DNA of 21,209 nt from Stentor coeruleus (taxonomy: Eukaryota > Ciliophora > Heterotrichea > Heterotrichida > Stentoridae): positions 1-21,209 of the forward strand of contig MPUH01001197.1 in NCBI GenBank assembly GCA_001970955.1. Reading direction: 5' to 3'. The notes beneath the pieces were generated by a model, which searched no databases, was not told the origin of the DNA, and saw only the letters and a program-made list of their open reading frames with translations. Each line of letters opens with the position of its first letter. Position 1 is the first letter of the stretch. The translations under genes and the position numbers were made by a program. Of this stretch, positions 17,510-21,209 are shown in pieces.

Positions 17510-18191
17510 TTTTATTATCTGATTAATAGGTTTTTTTTGATATGGGTGATAGGTTGGCTTTATATATTTTATTATCTGAGATGAGAAATTAGATGGGTTT
17601 TTATAGAAGGATTTTTGGGTTTTTTAAGAAATTTATAAGTTTTTAGGCTTTTTAGGGTAAGATAAAGATTTTTAATTGGGATTAAGTATTATAGGAGATT
17701 ATGGGATAGGTTATTTTGCTATTATTGAAGATATGAAGAATGTGAATTAAGTGTTTTAGGGTTAAGTGTATGATGAAAGTGAAGTAAATAATATGCTAAG
17801 TGAATTTTTTTGATATTATAAGAAGTTATAGAAAAAGTTTAGAAATTTAAGGATCAAAGTATAACCCGAATTACTATTTTTATACCAAAATAACAATGAA
17901 AATAATTCCATAAAACTTAAAACACTGGCTATGACAATAAGAATAATCAACACACAATAATTCAGTTTCGATAATTCCCATAGAAGACATCCCTACCTAC
18001 AAAAAATTGGTTTTACAATTTTTGAGTTTAGGAGTTATCATAAAAAACTTATATTTTTGATACACATCATATCATTACAAATCCAAACTAGATTTTCTAT
18101 ACAAAAATCCACGTTTTTTACTATAAATTACTATTTTCTAAAAGATAAATGCTAAAATCGCTATAAAAAATGTTCAAATTACATATATTTA
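17510..18191. other. Spacer between the PP2C gene and the TFKPKI protein gene
   Basis: No gene is visible on either strand. 17521-17760 is G-rich and C-poor on the plus strand (about 58 G to 4 C by hand count; 5' flank of PP2C), changing near 17860 to C over G (17941-18000 about 16 C to 5 G; 3' flank of the next minus-strand gene). The C bias is weaker over the last 70 bases. Confidence 0.6.
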
Positions 18192-18818
18192 TTAATTTAC
18201 TTGGGACTTCGGCAACGGAGGCCTAGCCATAGCTCTGAAAATTCCTTTACTCAGTGATACAGTTTTATATACAAAATCATGATCATTCTTCAAAACCTCC
18301 AAATTTTTTTCAGCAATTTTTTTCAAAATCACCCTACTTCCAGGGCTTATTTCCAGCTTATTTCTCCTTTCATCCTCAATTTCCTCCTGTTTTTTCTTCT
18401 GTTTTTCACGTAGGACCTGCAATCGGGCATTTTTATTGGTCAAAAAGTCTTTTTGGGAACTATAAAAATCCTTAAAAGACCTCTGTTTGTTTAAAGATTT
18501 TATTTTTGGCTTAAAAGTATACTTTTTAATTTCATCACATTCCTTTTGTTGTATAAGAAAACGCTTTTTATTCATTGAAAGCTGATGATTAAATAGCATT
18601 CTTTCTATAACAGGTGGTGAGGTTGATGAGAATTTTTCTGGTCTTTTTAATTGGTTTAGAAGGTTTTGGTAGTCGAAAGTGTCTGGGTTGGATTTAAGGT
18701 TTTTAAGCCTTTCTGCTATTGAAGGGCCTCTTGGGCTTTTATGTTGGAAAAGTTCTTCTGTCATTTCAGTTGAGTCGTCACTGAAACTGATTTCTTCGTA
18801 ATCGTTTAGTATTGACAT
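18192..18818 (-). CDS. Small basic protein with a TFKPKI motif, unknown function
   Basis: The product is 208 residues. The N-terminus is acidic and Ser-rich (1-30); the rest is strongly basic and mostly helical. Residues 101-106 (TFKPKI) followed by Ser/Asn-rich positions match a short motif that recurs in many ciliate and flagellate proteins, often with ciliary or basal-body roles. Residues about 133-155 form a charged helix (EKQKKKQEEIEDE). No signal peptide, membrane segment or catalytic motif is present. The ATG at 18818 is the first in the frame, after an AT-rich leader. The stop is TAA. The link to cilia is inference from the motif and from the ciliary neighbour adenylate kinase 8, not evidence of shared function. 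Confidence 0.8.
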   Translation of the reverse strand: MSILNDYEEISFSDDSTEMTEELFQHKSPRGPSIAERLKNLKSNPDTFDYQNLLNQLKRPEKFSSTSPPVIERMLFNHQLSMNKKRFLIQQKECDEIKKYTFKPKIKSLNKQRSFKDFYSSQKDFLTNKNARLQVLREKQKKKQEEIEDERRNKLEISPGSRVILKKIAEKNLEVLKNDHDFVYKTVSLSKGIFRAMARPPLPKSQVN

Positions 18819-19568
18819 TTTAAATTATATAAAACGATATTTATAGCTTATGATTTCTGTTGATTGGTTTTGATATGGATGGTTTTTGGGATTGGGGAAG
18901 AGTTTTTTGTTGTAGATGTTGTAAATTGTTAGCTTTTGTGGGAGAAGGATTGTGTTTGTGTAGAATTTTGGGAAGGGTTTATGTGAATTCTTTTTTATTG
19001 TGTTGAAATAAAGGTTTTATTTGGTGTTTGTTGATGATTATTGGATGTAAAACAGGATTTAATATGAAAAATACTCATGGAATCAGCTCGTTGTGTTTAT
19101 TAAAAATGCAAATCCTTAGTATGGTTTGAGAAGTATTTTTATTCAAGTTTCATATTTTATTCTTAAATCAGAAACATTTGAAGAGCATCATCATAATATT
19201 ACCCAAATCTCTCACACACATTAAAAATTTTCAATTAATTACCACAAATCCTTATTCCTCTAAAGTTTCTATCTCAAAAAAAAAAATCATTGTCCTACTA
19301 TAAAACTTTTACATCTTCTCTTATAAATACCATACAAATATCTTTAATAAACCCAAAACACAATCAAATCATATCCCCACCTTTTCAACCCTATGAAACT
19401 CCTACAATTTTTCTCATCAATCTTCTAAAAACCCTCTATCATATTTACGCATAATAATTTCCTAATTCCTATCATAAACCCAATCAACATCTTATCCTCT
19501 GAATTCTCATCAAATTTACCATATTTCCTCTATGATTTTTCCATAATCTTTAATAAACTTAATTCCTA
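18819..19568. other. Spacer between the TFKPKI gene and the adenylate kinase gene
   Basis: No gene is visible. This spacer has the clearest strand-bias switch in the window: 18841-19080 has about 66 G and 7 C on the plus strand, while 19201-19440 has about 65 C and 3 G, with the change near 19120. The first half is the 5' flank of the TFKPKI gene and the second the 3' flank of the adenylate kinase gene, both on the minus strand. Confidence 0.65.
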
Positions 19569-20933
19569 TTATTGGGGCATTTCAGTCGGTATCATCGCTT
19601 CAATTGAATCTCCAATACTATCCGTAATTAAATTTTCAGGTATTTCCGATTTAATACTTTTACCAACTTTCGAGTACTCCGCATGTATTTTAATAGTATC
19701 TTCCCTCCATGCCTGTAGTCTAATTTTCACATTATCTTCATTATCCATAGGTAAACTAACTAACTCCATATCATCTCTAGCATCTTTTCCATATATTTTC
19801 CCAGTCTTCGGATCGATTTTCCTAATTTTCGCCCTTTCAAATATCAAATTGTCATTAGCTTCCAAGAAAAAAACATTAGTTGGTATTTTATTCAAATACT
19901 TCAGCGCTCGACACTGCTCAAAACTTGTAGGAAAACCATCAAGTACCCAACCATTAATAACACAATCAGTACTTTCAAGTCTATCTCTCATAAGTTCAAT
20001 AATCAATTTATCAGGAACATTTAATCCACTTTTTATATGTTCTTTTATAAGTATACCAATATCCGAATTATCTCTTATAGAATTTTCAATAATTTCTGTT
20101 ACCGCCACATATACAAGTCCATATCTTTGTGCTAATCTTTTAGTCTGTGCTGTTTTTCCAGATAAAGGTCCTCCTATAACTAAAACTTTTGGAGGTTTTC
20201 TTGATATATGCCCACGTCCTTTTGCTAAAACAACTTTAGTAGATTGTTCGAGAATATTAGAAATATCATCATCTGCATTGATTCTGTGACATTGCCAGGT
20301 ATATTCATCAAGTACTCCTTTAAGCCCAAGATCATATTCTTCATATGCATATTCTGAGACAGTGTCTATATCAGCATCATTTTGAGCATATTGAGAAAAG
20401 TTCTCGATAAAATCTGATTTATAAACAGTACTTGGGAGGTCAAATACTATAACTCGTTCAGGGATTATAGCAGCTCTTTGTAATGCTAATGCTTGAGACC
20501 TTGTTCTTGGTATACCTTCTAGTATATAACTGACTCTTTTGTTTTCTAGTTGTTCGATTATTGGCATGATGATTTCTAGTATTAAAGAGTCTTTTACATA
20601 TGTTCCTTCTTTCCAGCATGATAAAATTTTCCCAGCAAGTTTGGAGTTTTTTTCAACTTCTTCTCGAAGTATATCTCCTATACTGATTAGTTCCATATGG
20701 AATTTTGAGCTTATTTCTTTACTGATTTCTTTACGGATACGTCCTGAACCACCTGTAATCATAACCCGCCTTATTTCTGGTTTTATTAGCTTTTTAAGCA
20801 AGTACTCGATTGGGTCGTCGGGTTTGTCGATCATAAGGTCAGATACCCAGCTTTGGAATAACTCGTAGATTTGATGCTCAGACAGATAGTTGTCTATGAC
20901 TTCTTGAAACTCTAGCTTTTGTCTTAGGTCCAT
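19569..20933 (-). CDS. AK8: Adenylate kinase 8-like protein (two AK domains)
   Basis: The 454-residue product has the layout of animal AK8. It begins with a short helical RIIa/DPY-30-type docking segment (about 14-50, IYELFQSWVSDLM and PDDPIEYLLKKL), then an AK domain (about 54-235) and a second AK domain (about 248-445). The second domain has an intact P-loop GGPLSGKT (254-261), LDGFPTSFEQ (331-340), and a lid segment K-I-D-P-K-T-G-K-I-Y (372-381). The first domain keeps LEGIPRTRSQAL but its P-loop reads GGSGRIRK, with no Lys in the nucleotide-binding position. AK8 is a ciliary enzyme that interconverts ATP, ADP and AMP, and the docking segment probably tethers it to axonemal partners. The ATG at 20933 is the first in the frame. 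The stop is TAA. Confidence 0.92.
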   Translation of the reverse strand: MDLRQKLEFQEVIDNYLSEHQIYELFQSWVSDLMIDKPDDPIEYLLKKLIKPEIRRVMITGGSGRIRKEISKEISSKFHMELISIGDILREEVEKNSKLAGKILSCWKEGTYVKDSLILEIIMPIIEQLENKRVSYILEGIPRTRSQALALQRAAIIPERVIVFDLPSTVYKSDFIENFSQYAQNDADIDTVSEYAYEEYDLGLKGVLDEYTWQCHRINADDDISNILEQSTKVVLAKGRGHISRKPPKVLVIGGPLSGKTAQTKRLAQRYGLVYVAVTEIIENSIRDNSDIGILIKEHIKSGLNVPDKLIIELMRDRLESTDCVINGWVLDGFPTSFEQCRALKYLNKIPTNVFFLEANDNLIFERAKIRKIDPKTGKIYGKDARDDMELVSLPMDNEDNVKIRLQAWREDTIKIHAEYSKVGKSIKSEIPENLITDSIGDSIEAMIPTEMPQ

Positions 20934-21209
20934 AACTGAAATATGGAATTATTTATAAACTTTTGTAAGATAGTAGAGAATTGGGTTTGTGGGAAATATA
21001 AGGTAAGATGGAGAAAAGGTTGAGGAAGGAGGTTAAGATAATATGAAAGAGGGGTTTTAGATTTGAGAGAGGTGGTGCTTTGTATTGAAATTTTATTTCA
21101 GTGCGTTTATGGCGATTGATAATCATCCTGAAAACAAAGAAATAGCTTTATTTTAATCAAAAACTATTTACAAATTTCACTAAATCAAATAAATATTTCC
21201 CTCCATAAC
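20934..21209. promoter_or_regulatory. 5' flank of the adenylate kinase gene and right edge
   Basis: No gene is visible in these 276 bases. 20941-21060 is strongly G-rich on the plus strand (about 37 G to 1 C by hand count), the usual 5' flank of a minus-strand gene. From about 21110 the bias reverses, and the last 60 bases contain C but almost no G, which elsewhere marks the 3' flank of another minus-strand gene. Confidence 0.45.

Noticed and set aside
21107-21154. 15-codon ATG frame near the right edge
   Set aside because: It is too short, ends in TAA inside the window, and has no plausible intron to extend it.
1-21209. Search by eye for tRNA, CRISPR arrays, transposon ends and telomere repeats
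   Set aside because: No T-arm with matching acceptor stem, no spaced direct repeats, no transposase-like frame and no telomeric tandem repeats were seen.

Overview
The window looks like a piece of the macronuclear genome of a heterotrich ciliate, most likely Stentor or a close relative. It is very AT-rich and gene-dense, and its protein families are eukaryotic signalling and ciliary ones (AGC kinase, WNK kinase, PP2C phosphatase, adenylate kinase 8). Two genes can only be read correctly if introns of 15 and 16 nt are removed, which is characteristic of heterotrichs. Eleven long reading frames contain no in-frame TAA, TAG or TGA (apart from one TAG inside a predicted intron), and the stops used are 7 TAA, 3 TAG and 1 TGA. 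That fits the standard code of Stentor better than the TGA=Trp code of Blepharisma. The organism call is inference from these traits, not from a database match.

Layout from left to right. A secreted Cys-rich protein (+) converges on a small repeat-containing protein of unknown function (-), with 2 nt between their stop codons. A run of minus-strand genes follows: a FYVE-like zinc-finger/coiled-coil protein, an AGC kinase, a WNK kinase with a C-terminal peptidoglycan-binding-like domain, and a large LRR / E-set-like / EF-hand-like protein. A 268-bp divergent spacer leads to a plus-strand coiled-coil protein and an aldo-keto reductase of the Kv-beta type. The right part is again minus strand: a PP2C phosphatase with a predicted acylated N-terminus, a small basic protein with a TFKPKI motif, and an adenylate kinase 8 homologue.

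There is no operon logic. Genes are separate transcription units with spacers from 2 nt to about 1.3 kb. The shared theme is phosphorylation signalling and ciliary or membrane-associated functions. Many spacers show a strong, sharp switch of G/C strand bias: the flank 5' of a gene is C-rich and G-poor on its coding strand, and the flank 3' is the reverse.

Three single-N positions are each flanked by identical or near-identical tandem copies (101, 45 and 41 nt). These are best read as unmerged contig overlaps in the assembly, and one of them adds 14 spurious codons to the aldo-keto reductase. No tRNA, rRNA, CRISPR array or transposon was recognised. The strongest biological oddity is the WNK kinase fused to a bacterial-type PG-binding domain, with DFG in place of the usual WNK DLG.
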